Shown here one piece after another: positions 39,407-51,200 of a stretch of 64,000 nt of DNA. Below the pieces are notes generated by a model. That model was not told the origin of the DNA. It made no database searches and saw nothing but the letters and a program-made list of their open reading frames with translations. The DNA comes from Cucumis sativus. Taxonomy: Eukaryota > Streptophyta > Magnoliopsida > Cucurbitales > Cucurbitaceae. Positions within the stretch are counted from its first letter, which is position 1, and each line of letters opens with the position of its first letter. The DNA lies in contig NC_026656.2 in the NCBI RefSeq assembly GCF_000004075.3, forward strand, positions 9,982,001-10,046,000. The letters run 5' to 3'. Position numbers and translations under genes: made by a program.

Positions 39407-39773
39407 TTAAGATCTCCATGGAGTGGGGACAAAGATGCCACTCCCGCCATCCCATTCCCCATCTCACGACTTTTCCGAGGGATTGGTTTATCGTAGGAAA
39501 ATATTACCCATTTTTGTTATTTTTGGATAAATAAATATGAAATATAAATTTATGTATATATATTTATTCATACATAGACACACATATATGTTTATACATA
39601 TATATTTTTCTTTGCAGGTGGTGCCGGGATCGAAGAATGTATTCTCCGCCCCTGGTCTCGAAATCTCAATGGAAAAAAAAAAATCTCCACTCCCTCCCCA
39701 TTCTCATTTATTAGAAGATTTCCCGACTCGTTCGGGGCAAATCCCCAACCCCACGTGTTAAATGGATCTTTAA
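39407..39773. mobile_element. Non-autonomous hAT-like element, copy 1
   Basis: Terminal repeats TTAAGATCTCCAT and ATGGATCTTTAA are imperfect inverses. They are flanked by 8-base direct repeats ATGTTAAT (39399-39406) and ATGTTAGA (39774-39781), 6 of 8 identical. The interior shares GATGCCACTCCC, a CCATTCCCCATC phrase, AATATT.ACCCATTTTT, an AT-rich centre, and CTCCACTCCCTCCCCATTCT with the element at 60051-60597. There is no coding capacity. The 8-base duplication and TIR type indicate the hAT superfamily. Confidence 0.6.
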
Positions 39774-40645
39774 ATGTTAGATAATAACTACTTAAGCAAA
39801 GTGGAGATTTGGAATGTGTAGTTAATTAAGGATTTTTAAATAGTGTTTACTAGAAATCCAAAGGTTTCGTTACCTTTTATCTATCTTATATCTATCTTAT
39901 GAATAATGTGGAAATTAACAACAAAGACAAATAGAGAATCACTATACCAATATAATAACTCTTTATACAAGGACCAAAATAGTGTATGTATTTGTAAGCA
40001 ATTTGATAGTAAATAGATAATTTTATTAGCTCAATAGATAAAAAATAGATAGAATAATATTAATTTAAAAAAAGATAAAAATAAATGGTTTCAAATATTC
40101 CTTAGCTTTTGAGTTTAGATGTATTTAAAAAGGATTGGGGCATTTGTCAATCAGTTAAAATATATATTTTTTTCATATACATTTTAAGCATTTTTTTAAT
40201 ATTTAAATAAATTGTAGATTTTCTTTTACATAGAGAAATTATTGTAAATGTTGAAAATATTTACTAAGAATTAATTTGTAAATATGAACGATATATATAT
40301 TTTTTTAAAAAATTTGAGTATAGTTGAAAAACATATATGCGATAAGTTAAGTAATAGAAATAATTATTAATTATGAGAGTATCAATAATTGGTGTCCAAT
40401 GTAAAGTCCCATTAGATTCCATTCCAACACCATTGGGCTCTCTCGTGCCAATCACGTGACTAACAACACTTTTCATTTCATAACTCCCTCAAGAGAAATC
40501 CAGACCGTTCATTCAACTTTCTTGCATCCAACGATCCCATGATGGAACCAATCCTGACCGTTCAAACGGCATACCTTCCACTCTCTGAAACCCTACTCCT
40601 TCAGCGAAAAAGCACTCTTTTTTATTACCCTCAGATTCACCAAAG

Positions 40646-40646
<1 letters not shown>

Positions 40647-40683
<37 letters not shown>

Positions 40684-40687
40684 TCTC
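40647..40687. repeat. (CT)n microsatellite in hnRNP 5' leader
   Basis: About 40 bases of CT repeats some 190 bases before the start codon, within the probable promoter/5' UTR. CT-rich leaders are common in plant genes, and the repeat length is likely variable between individuals. Confidence 0.85.
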
Positions 40688-40872
40688 CCCCCTCTTTTCT
40701 CTCTCTTTCTTTCTTTGGAGCCCCAGTCGGCTACAAACCCTCTTCCGAAATCCGTAACCCAGAAATCCAAATTTCAATTTTCAGACAGGAACGAAACAAA
40801 ACCCAGTCGAATCGATTTTCTCCATTGATTTGGGGTTTCTTGAGAATAGAGAAGAGGGAAAAGAAAGGGGCA

Positions 40873-43008
40873 ATGGATTCGGATCAAGGGAAGCTTTTTA
40901 TTGGTGGGATTTCATGGGAGACTTCTGAGGATAAGCTTAAGGACTACTTTAGCAACTATGGTGAAGTTATGCATACCGTCGTTATGAGGGATAAGATCAC
41001 TAGCAGACCCAGAGGGTTTGGCTTTGTTGTCTTTTCAGATCCCTCTGTTCTTGATCGAGTTCTTCAGGATAAGCACACTATCGATGGTAAAACGGTGAGT
41101 TACGAATCTTGTTTCTCTGTTCTTCTTTTGATATGTGGAGTTTTTCCCTTTCTGTTTTTTTTTATATATATATTTATAATTACCATGTGGGTTTTCTTTT
41201 ATTTGACGTTTTTTTTTTTTTTTTTATCATGATGACTCTAGTTGGTGGATATGGATACAACTCATTTCAGTTGTTGTGGGGGGGTTTGATTCCACAATGG
41301 CACTAAATAGTTTTCTTTTGGGTGCCAAATGTTTGGTGCTTATTGGTTTTTTAGGGTGGCTTGTATTGATGCGTGTTTAACTTTCGATTCATGTGTTTTC
41401 TTTTCTTTGCTTGTTGTTTTTGTTGATTTATCTGTTGGTTTGGTGCATATTTTCTCATGAGGCGAGACATTGACAAAAGGGTCGGTTGTATTATGTAATT
41501 TCATTTCAATATGGTTTATGATTTCACTATGACCTACTAGACCCAATCATATTTCGTATTTTGTGTCTTTTCTCTTGGTAGCCAATTGTAGAGTATAGAC
41601 TTGGAATATTAGAAGTGTGTGGCTATGAATCTGTTGGTTTCAACCGTTAAGTATGTCTCAAATTTTCTTTGCTTAATGTTATTTGTTCTTTTGCAGATGA
41701 AAATTTACTAGATCAATAGTATTCACACTGTTTCTGAAACTGTTTTCTTCTTCTGTTATTTAACTTCCGAAAATGCCTCACTTTATATATTCATATATTT
41801 TAAATTACTTTTTAGGATATGTAATTTATACTCTTTTATAGGTTGAGGCCAAGAGGGCCTTATCACGGGAGGAACAGCAGACCCCTGCCAGAGCAAGCAA
41901 TTCCAATGGTAGAAACTCTGGCGGCAGTGGTGGTGGAAACATGAGAACCAAAAAAATTTTTGTTGGGGGATTGCCTCCTACATTGACTGAAGAAGGATTT
42001 AAAGAGTACTTTGAGGCTTATGGCCATGTAACTGATGTAGTAGTCATGTATGATCAAAATACTAGGCGTCCACGAGGATTTGGTTTTATATCTTTTGATA
42101 CTGAAGAGGCTGTTGACAGAGTTTTGCACAAGACGTTTCACGATTTGAATGGTAAACAAGTAGAAGTTAAGCGTGCCCTTCCCAAGGATGCCAATCCAGG
42201 TGCAGGTGGCCGTACAATGAGTGGGGGTGCTGGTAGTGGTGGTTATCAGGGTTATGGGTCATCTGGTGGTGTCAATTCAAATTCTTATGATAATCGTATG
42301 GATTCCAATAGGTACATGCAATCACAGGGCTCTAGTGGAGGTTTCCCACCATATGGTTCCTCTGGATACAATAATCCTGCATATGGGTATGGTTCATCGA
42401 ATAATGGTATGGGATATGGTGGTTATGGAAATTACAGTGGTTCAAATACTGGGTTTGGTGCCCCTACAGCAGTAGCCTATGGTAACCCAAATGTTGCCAA
42501 TGCTGGTTATGGGAGCGGTCCTCAAGGTGGACCTAGAAATTCATGGTCAGGTCAAGCTCCCTCCGGGTATGGAGCCATGGGTTATGGGAATGCAGCTCCT
42601 TGGGGTGGTGCTCCTGGTGGAAATGCTGGGGCTGGCAGTGGAGGACCTGGATCTGCACCCACAGGTCATTCTCCTGGTGGAGCCGCTGCTGGGTATGGCA
42701 ATCAGGGTTATGGATATGGTGGGTTTGGTAATCAAGGTTATGGTTATGGTGGAGGTGATGGCTCATACGGTAGTCAATCTGGTTATGGTACAACTGGAGG
42801 ACGATCTGGTAGTGCATCAAATAGCAATGTTGGAGGTGGTCCAAGTGGGGGAGAATTACAGGGGAACAATGCTTACATGGGTAATGGCTATGGGGATGCT
42901 AATGGAAACACTGGTTATGGAAATGCTGCATGGAGATCTGATGGAGGACAAGTAGGTTATACAGGTGGTTATGCTGGTGGACAAGCTCGACAAGCTCAAC
43001 AACAGTAA
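40873..43008 (+). CDS. hnRNP-type RNA-binding protein: two RRMs and a glycine-rich tail
   Basis: Exons 40873-41094 and 41842-43008 total 1389 bases and encode 462 residues. RRM1 (residues ~7-80) has RNP2 LFIGGI at 8-13 and RNP1 RGFGFVVF at 47-54. After a Ser/Gly linker, RRM2 (~112-187) has RNP2 IFVGGL and RNP1 RGFGFISF at 152-159. From about 190 to the end the protein is Gly/Tyr/Ser/Asn-rich with many GYG and GGYG repeats, a prion-like low-complexity region expected to drive assembly. The architecture matches plant hnRNP A/B-like proteins (the RNP1/Musashi-like group), nuclear or shuttling factors in mRNA processing and transport. The single intron lies inside RRM1, after GKT and before VEAKRAL. 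The tail repeats create long frames in other phases, which are shadows. Confidence 0.95.
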
Positions 43009-45233
43009 TTTGATGATAAAAAAGTGAACTGGATTTCGCCATGTTCTGTGTCTCCCTGTTTGTTTTATGAGAATTGAGATCGATGTTTTCCAGTTGCTTA
43101 TTAAAAAAAGTTTTCTTGTTGCTGACTGAAGCAGTGGCCCAATTTGGAACACAATGAGCCTGGTGGGGTTGCTTGAATCCAAGTAGCTTGCAGTATTTAA
43201 TTTTTCTAGTCTAAAATAAGTAGCTGTTTTAGAAGTTTACTTGATGCTTCAGTTATTTAGTATTTTGTTGCCGAACGTAGTTATAATTTGATCTCTTTAT
43301 GAATGTCTATTTAGCTGTCTGGAATCAATTTTTATCTTTTCACATTGTTTGAGTTGTAACGATTTGTAGTCCTTTTAATTATCAGTGGTTTTATACCTAC
43401 TACTTTTATTCAGATATTTTTATTTTTCCTCTTGTTCTCTAGTTCATCAGGCATAGATGGTATGAAGAATTAAGTGATAGATGTTTCATTCTTTATCTTA
43501 CATTTCAAATAGGAATACAAAAGGTTTAGTGTAGAGAGAGTTGTAGTGATAGATGATAGTGTTGGAGCCCTCGCTATTGGGTCGATCACTTCGTATGGTT
43601 AGACCTAATCGTAGTCGTAGTTGGCTCTTTAACAATGGCATAATCATTTTCCCCCTTCTATTTGCCCTTGTGTTACAGGAGGGATGCCCGGAGTTGTAAA
43701 AGTGGAGTCAAGAGAGTCCACTCATGGCTGAACACAGGCTTCGTAATGAAAGACCGTGTTGGGGATGTGTGTGTTCAGCATTTATGGAACTCGAGGACCT
43801 TTAATCGGTTGAAAAATGGATTTACCCCCGGAACTGAATATGTTCTCCTGCAAGGCCTTGCCAGCACTATCAAGTATTTCAAGTCTCTGGCATTGCAAGT
43901 CATGAGTTTATAGTAAATCTTCTCAAGGTAGTGGAATCCATACCTTCAAGATTTGGTTATGTAGGATACTTGGTATTGATTATGAGTAGGTATTGATTTG
44001 AGGTTCTTTGTTGAAACAGATTCCAATTAAGTTTTAGAGTGAATAAAGTAAAACTTCATAGCCATTTCTCCTGTCATTTAGCTAATAGTTGTCTTTGTAG
44101 CTTAGCCTAAATAGAATACTTGTGCGTTTACCTTTAACTATTGGTAAAGTAGCAATTGGCTCAATTTATTCCTTTGCTATTTTGCTTCAAGGTTGAAGTT
44201 TCGTCGTAAAGAACTTGATTTTAGAACAGGTGAAAAATTACGATCCTTTTGCTGCCCCTTTGGAGATTTTTAACAGATTTTCGATGCAGTCGGGGCTGAT
44301 AATGAATCATGTCTTTTTATTCTAGATGCTGTTTCTTTATATGTGCTTATCTTGTTAGAAGAAAAGTGAAAGGATATTTTGAACTTGTAACTTTTTCTTT
44401 GGAATTTTGATAAGACTAGTCTCAGTGAGTTTATGTTTTTGATTGTTTCATTGCTTGAATTGTCTTTTATATAGGGAATCATTTATTTTTCTTTGGAGAA
44501 TTTGGTTTGGCTTCAAAACAGGAATTTAGAGTAGGGTTCATTATTACCTATTTTAAGCAGATTGCAAATAAATATCACTGCTCTTTGTGCGAGTAGACAT
44601 TAATACCTTGTGGTTTTAAAACATCAAATTAACACAAAAATGTTGTATGTAACTTTTGACCTCAAGGTTAATCAAGTTTTGTGTTAGTTGAGTTATTATG
44701 AGAAAAATGATAGCATTGCTAATGTTCTCATGTCAATCTCAAAATATAATCTTATGTGAAGAAAATTCTTATTTGTATTGGTAATATGTTCCATGAAATT
44801 TATCACATATATCAAGCTCATCAATTCATTCGATTATGTATTATATAAATTTCAAATCAGATCTTGTTTGTTCAACCATTGTGAATGCGTCAGATTGGGT
44901 CAATGAAGAAGTTTCTCTTTAATCTTATCTGCAAAGCAATCTATTGTCTTAAAAAATATCAAAGAAAAGGGATCACACTGAGTTCAGTATTTTCTTTAGA
45001 AATGGGATCAAAAGTTAGAACGAATTCTTGAATTTGATCATTGATGTGCATGTCTACTAAAGTAAGCTTTTTTGAAGCTGGATTATTTTACAAATACAAT
45101 TGAAAGAAGAGAGAAAGGTCAATAGACTTATGTCTAAAAAGATGAAGAAAGAACAACGATACCATTCATCGACCAAATGGAAAAAAAAAAATGTCAGATG
45201 TACTTTTTAACTTTCAAGAATGATCAAATCAAC
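43009..45233. other. Intergenic region between convergent hnRNP and CFA-synthase genes
   Basis: About 2.2 kb, beginning with the hnRNP 3' UTR. Around 43655-43920 is a more GC-rich island preceded by an acceptor-like TTGTGTTACAG and containing an open frame of 83 codons (43662-43913) without family resemblance. The rest shows no supportable feature. Confidence 0.4.
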
Positions 45234-48200
45234 TTAATAAGCTGAAGGTATTCCTTGGTATGGGTTGGTGAATGCTGCTACGTTACCAGGTCTTGAATAT
45301 ACAATCTGTCATAAAATTCAACTATGATTTTATGCTCAATGACAATTATGTATGAATATAGTCATAGCACTTAACAGTTAGTTTTATGGATTCAATTGAG
45401 TGCACCCAATCTAACTATTCTCATTATTAATAGATATTTGAGCTTTTCTTTAACTTAGATATCATAATTTGATGCACATACCTGGTAATTGCCGAGGGTG
45501 TGAGATTTAAAACCAGCAGCACAGTAATCAAAATAATATTCCCAAGTCCGTATGAAACTTTCATCAAAACCAAGTTGAAGAATTTTGCTGAATAGAAAAA
45601 TTATTGGTTACTTTGAGATTGAACTTCGATTTGAAGAACAATTGATAGTAATGAATCCCCTAAATAAAACATTAATATTACCTCTTGTTCTCTAAGAAGT
45701 TCTTTCTCCAACACCTCAAAGTTTGATGGTAATGAATCCCAATGTTTTCCAAATGTTCGACACTGCAGTAGAAATGTTCATTTATGTCAAGGACAGAAAT
45801 CAGTATGAATTTTCGAACAACTTATAAAAGCTTCATTTACCAAAGTCTTGATGCATTAGCCATGGCTGTCGTTAATCTACTCAAGCAAGGTAGGCATCCT
45901 CCTGGAAATATATACTCTTTAATGAAGTCTGAACTTAGTCGGTATTCGTTGTATCGTTCATCGGGTATCGATATGAACTAATAAAGAATCAAAATTAGTA
46001 AAAGCACCCAAGACATTTTGGCATTTTATTTTGTCATAAATAGAGTTGGTAGAACAATCAAGGCTTCCAACCTGCAGAACAAAAAGTCCATTTTCTGCTA
46101 ATACTGATTCACATGAACCAAAAAAGTCTTCCATGAATTCATGACCTACAGCTTCTATCATCTCACTGAAATACAAAAGGAGAATCTTAATTATCATATC
46201 ATTAATTCATACATATAACAAATGAATTCTCTTTCATATTATCAAACTCACCATGAGATAATCCTGTCATATTTTTCAGTACTAGGCAATTTTCGATAGT
46301 CACAAAGAAGAAACCTAATGCGATCCTATAAGCAAAGTAAATATTAGATATAAGTAACAAACCGCACCACATATGACATTTCCACTAATAATGATTGAGA
46401 AGAATAATAACTCAATAAAGTTTCACCTGAAGGTTGGCATCTTTAACTCTCTTCTCTGCATATTTTAGTTGTTCCTCTGATAACGTAATACCAGTATAAT
46501 GACATCCGGTTTTCTTGACAATTTCGATAGCTAAGCTACCCCAACCACACCCAATTTCCAATACGTGATGGTTTTTATTGATCCTTGCCTAATAATGAAG
46601 GTATAAACAGAACTGAATGGCTAATGAGAGTGAAAAGAAATTTCTAAACTGCAGTTCTTGTAGGTAAGAGAATCACCTTTTCTATGAGAAGAGAGATTTT
46701 TCTCATCTGCGCAACCTTCAAATCTTCATTCTCTCCCTATTAACAAGAACGTGGCAAAGAGTAAAACTAAATGTACATGCTACTAAACAATGCACTATCA
46801 AAAAGTGGAGAGAAACGGTTTCATAACCAAACCTTAAAGATGGCACATGAGTATGTCATCGTATCATCCAAGAAAAGAGAAAAAAGTTCATTACTCTGTA
46901 AAGAACACAAAACAGCCCGATGTCTTTCAGTCAATAACATAAAAATGATGCAAACCAACAAGGAAATTGGAGTTCTTTTTTCTGTATGCTAATAATATCA
47001 AATGAAGGATCAAGAACTTCATCTACAGATGAATGGATCTCTTATCTAGCTTTCTTTAAAAGGAAGAAAAAATAAAAGTGGCAATAGGCGCCATAAAAAA
47101 CTATTGAATACCAGATCATAATGACGAGAGATGTTCCTACGAGCTTGAGTAAGAGTGTTTTGCCTTGAAGCATGCTGAAAAAAATACTTTGCAGATGCAA
47201 TACAAGCAGTAAATAGTGGGGGTGTCCACCATCCCCTGAAAAATGTAAGTGAAAGTTTAGTTTTTAAAAAATGAAAGAGAATGATAAGCATATCTCCCCC
47301 ATTATTTATACCGCTTCTTCTTCTGTTTTGCAATGGAAGAATTTGTATCTCTGCTAGCAATAATAATCTGCAAAAGAAATTAGAATGACAAAGTCTTGGC
47401 AAATGAGGATAAAATTTTTGAGTTGAAATATAAAAAAGAAAATGCTTACCAAGAAAAAATTTAGAAGACCTTCATCTTTATCAACAAAAGAAAAGTCTCC
47501 ATTAATATATGCATCTGCAAGGCCTAAGTCAGCTCGAGTCATAATCTGCCAAAATGAATTCATAAGAATTTGGAACATAAGAAGTATAAGCTCCAATCAA
47601 TCATCTGTTTGATAAACTTTTAAATATATATAAATTGTGACCTTAAACCCTAAACCTTACATGAACAGGATATGATCTATTGGTTGTACGACTGTTTTTG
47701 AGTTCTAAAAAATATATGTTAAGCAGACACTATAATTACAAACCTTCCAATAAAATTGAGGGCTGTGAACTTTGACAACAACCTTTGGAAGACATTTTTT
47801 ATCTGTTCCCTCAAAGGTAAATATTGTGCCCCCTTCTTCAATTAAACTGTGTTAATACAATTGAAAGGAAAAAAAAAGTATATCAGTACTCTCTCGTAAA
47901 AGGTTGAGTCACTTGGGGTGTAGAATTATAGTGCAAACTTTATTATGAAGTTCTAAACACATGCAATGCATATTCAATATTTCCCTTTTAATCCTACCGT
48001 TAAAATCAAATTTAAGACGTAGTATAGGATTCAATACTCATAAAACATATCAATTGATCTTACTTGAAATGAAATAATTACTACATGAAATTTATGATTA
48101 GAGTAGCATATAAGCTTACGTTAACGATCCAGAAGTTATATATTGCCCAAGAAATCTAGTGACAAATAGGCGTGCCCCCGTATCTACTAGCGAAGGTGCC

Positions 48201-51200
48201 ATATGTTTCGGGTTGCTTAAAAGTGTGAGACTATTTCCCAACAGATTTTGTGCTGCCACTATACCTGCCTGCAAATGTTTAGACGTAGTTTATAAATTCA
48301 TTGAATTATTCAAATTTGAAAAGGCACATGGAGAGCCTTAGAAGATTATAGTGTAAACTAATAGTCATTACCTTTAACCCATCCTCGTGAAAACCATAAC
48401 CTAAAGAGAAGTAGCATTATTAGCTTAACATTTGAAACTCAGGGACATTCATTTATAATCCTGATAAATCCTTATCATTTATATTCATATTCTCTTCAGA
48501 ATATCAAAACACTATATTTGATTCAGATTTACTATTTATCCCCTAACATGCACATAAAAAAAAAGTTAAAACTAAATGTACTTTGCGTTTCAAATAATCT
48601 ACCTGATATATGTTATAACATTTTATGTTTCTAATAATCTAATAATCTACATTGATATATGTTATAGCACATAAAAAAATGAGGGAATATGTGCCCAAAT
48701 ATATTCGTGGGAAAAAGGTGGCATTGAGATAAATTAAGTTGTGAGAGACTAATTAGTCAAAGCAATATGTAGATTTTAGAAGATTAAAACAGAGAATTCA
48801 TGATAGAAAGAACATATGAATGGATGTTGGAATGAGAGTGTATGAACTATGAAGAGAGATTAGTTAGAGAGAAGCTTGAGCAAAAAATATAACAATAAAG
48901 ATATCTTTTCTTTTAAATGAAAAGAAGTCTCTTCATTAAAATAATGAAATGAGACTAATGCAATAGAGAAATACAATGAATAAAAGGAACCTAAGGATCA
49001 GGAGGTGCACTCGGGAATCTCAATTGTAAAGAAAAATCGATCAGGAAAAAATGTGCCTGTAGATTGAAATGAGGTAAACAGATGATGGGTGAATCCAAAC
49101 ATGTTAGTATGTGAAGATATGTAAAGACTAAAGAGAAACTAGTAAGAGTATGTCTTTGTAAGCAAATTTTACTCTTTTATAAGAAATCAATGTTAACCTG
49201 ACATGACTAGATTCTGTTACAGTACATTCTTTATTTATGTATTAAATAAATAAGCTTTCTAAACATAGAATGCGGTAACCTTACCTTGATATGCCCCACA
49301 GAACCAAATTCTTCTGTTTCCTTGAATACTATGAAACTCATTTGAAGCTTTTGATGCAGCAACAGATGGGATTGGATGACCAGTCGACCACTTGAGCAAG
49401 ATATTCTTTGGCTCTTTATCTGGATTAAGAGTCACAAGAAAAGGAGGACCCGTTTCACCAAGATTCTGCAATTTCACAATTAAAAGGACATATCAAAGCC
49501 ACATAACATCAAATAAGAAATTCATTTCCATGAATAACTGCAAGTTTGCTTCATCTAAGTACTTTCCATTTACAATTTTCTCACCTTTTTCCTTGTCAGC
49601 TAGAAATATTCGGTTCCCAAAAGAGTTAAAGTTCAAAGCAAACAATAGAATTGAATGTTTATAGTAATTTCTTGGAGCATTTGTTTGAGGGAACACTTTC
49701 AGAAGTTAAAATAATCAATAATGAATCCAGTTCTCCCCTGGATAAGAATTGGTAATTCTGTAAAGCATTTACTTTGGTGAGCTCATAGTTTGTTGCATTC
49801 TTTAACAGACCCAAGATTTTTTCAATTTTATGGCTTTGTTTACTCCAAGGTTCTTTGGTTTTCATGGTGTTAATGATTGATAAAATATCAGAGTGGAAGT
49901 ATGAAACTAACCTGAAGTACATTGAGCCAATATGTCAAACATACTTTCTTATCTGTATTTCCAAGAAAGTTCCATGCGCTCCATGCAGCTGGGTTTTGGG
50001 GCATTAAATTTTTGTCACGATGGAGAAAAATATCACTGCCAATACAGAGAAAAATGGTGGTGCATTTTGATGCAACTATTTCAGGCATCTTTATATCAAT
50101 TTTAGCAGTTCGTAATCTTAAAATAAAAACCATTACTCTATCACCTACAACAGTTTGGAACAAAATTTGCTCATTATAGCCTCTACAAAGATTCATTTTA
50201 AGAATTAAGCTAAAAATAAAATGGAGATGAAATAATAATGTACCTATAAGCATATTGGAAAGCACCAAGTACTCTGAGTTCATCTGATGTTGCTTCATTT
50301 CCTAATATTCTTAAAGTATCAGGGGCATGAGTTGCGATTATACATGCATCAAACATTTCCTGTAAATCATCTCCATAGCTTACTTTACATCCTGATCATA
50401 AATATTAATATAAAATATCAACAACCTATGTTATAATATTGATTACAAAATACATTGTCAATTATTGGATAAATGAAGAACCAAATAAAACATCTTTCAG
50501 CTAGTTAATTATTCACCTTTATCCATTGTTGATATAGAGTTAACTTCAGAAGAAGTTCTTATCTGACAACCGTGACTCTCGAGTACTTCTTGGACCTAAA
50601 TTTTCAAATATCCGATTGTCAAGGAAAATATTCAATTGGTTGCTCAAGTAGTTGAATGCAAAGAAATTTCAATTCTTCCACATTTATTGGTATAAAGATT
50701 AGATCACCTTCTTCACATAAGAATGAGAGCGCCCTTTGACAGTTAGCCATTGTGGACGACCAAACAACTGTAGGGATCAATAATCCAATTGAAGGAAGAA
50801 AGATTAGTGGTAACCAGTTACAAATCCCCATTATATTAAAATATTATGATGAATAAAGACCAACCTGAAGTAGATGATGGTTTCGACAAAATGAAAGGAC
50901 TGAGAAAGCAGAAAAGCTAAGAACTCCTTCTGAAGGACATGACCAAATTGAACCACACATGGGAATCTAGCAAGAAATATGGGAAAAAATCAACATTCAA
51001 TCCATGAAATTGACACAAAAGAAACTCAAGAATTCTATAGCAATTGGCTCACAAGATAACCGTTTTGAAACAATTCTGAGTATCCCATTGACTTGATAAA
51101 CTGTCCCAACGTCTCATTTCGATCAATATCTGAATTATTCTCTAAAACTTCAAGATAACTGTACAGATAACAACCAATATTAGCTATCATCAATTTTGAA

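Larger units (their letters stand above)
38535..40872. other. Intergenic region between divergent MGCF and hnRNP genes
   Basis: Contains AT-rich DNA, the hAT-like element at 39407-39773, and the promoter and CT-rich leader of the hnRNP gene from about 40380. No further gene is supported. Confidence 0.5.

Noticed and set aside
42221-42955. Long open frames in other phases over the hnRNP glycine-rich tail
   Set aside because: They are shadows of the GGT/TAT-rich repeats of the true frame, which continues from RRM2 to its stop at 43008.
49493-49922. Minus-strand open frames between CFA-synthase exons 8 and 9
   Set aside because: They are intron 8 sequence; exons 8 and 9 join in phase and give the conserved YWLNVLQNLGETGPPF segment without them.
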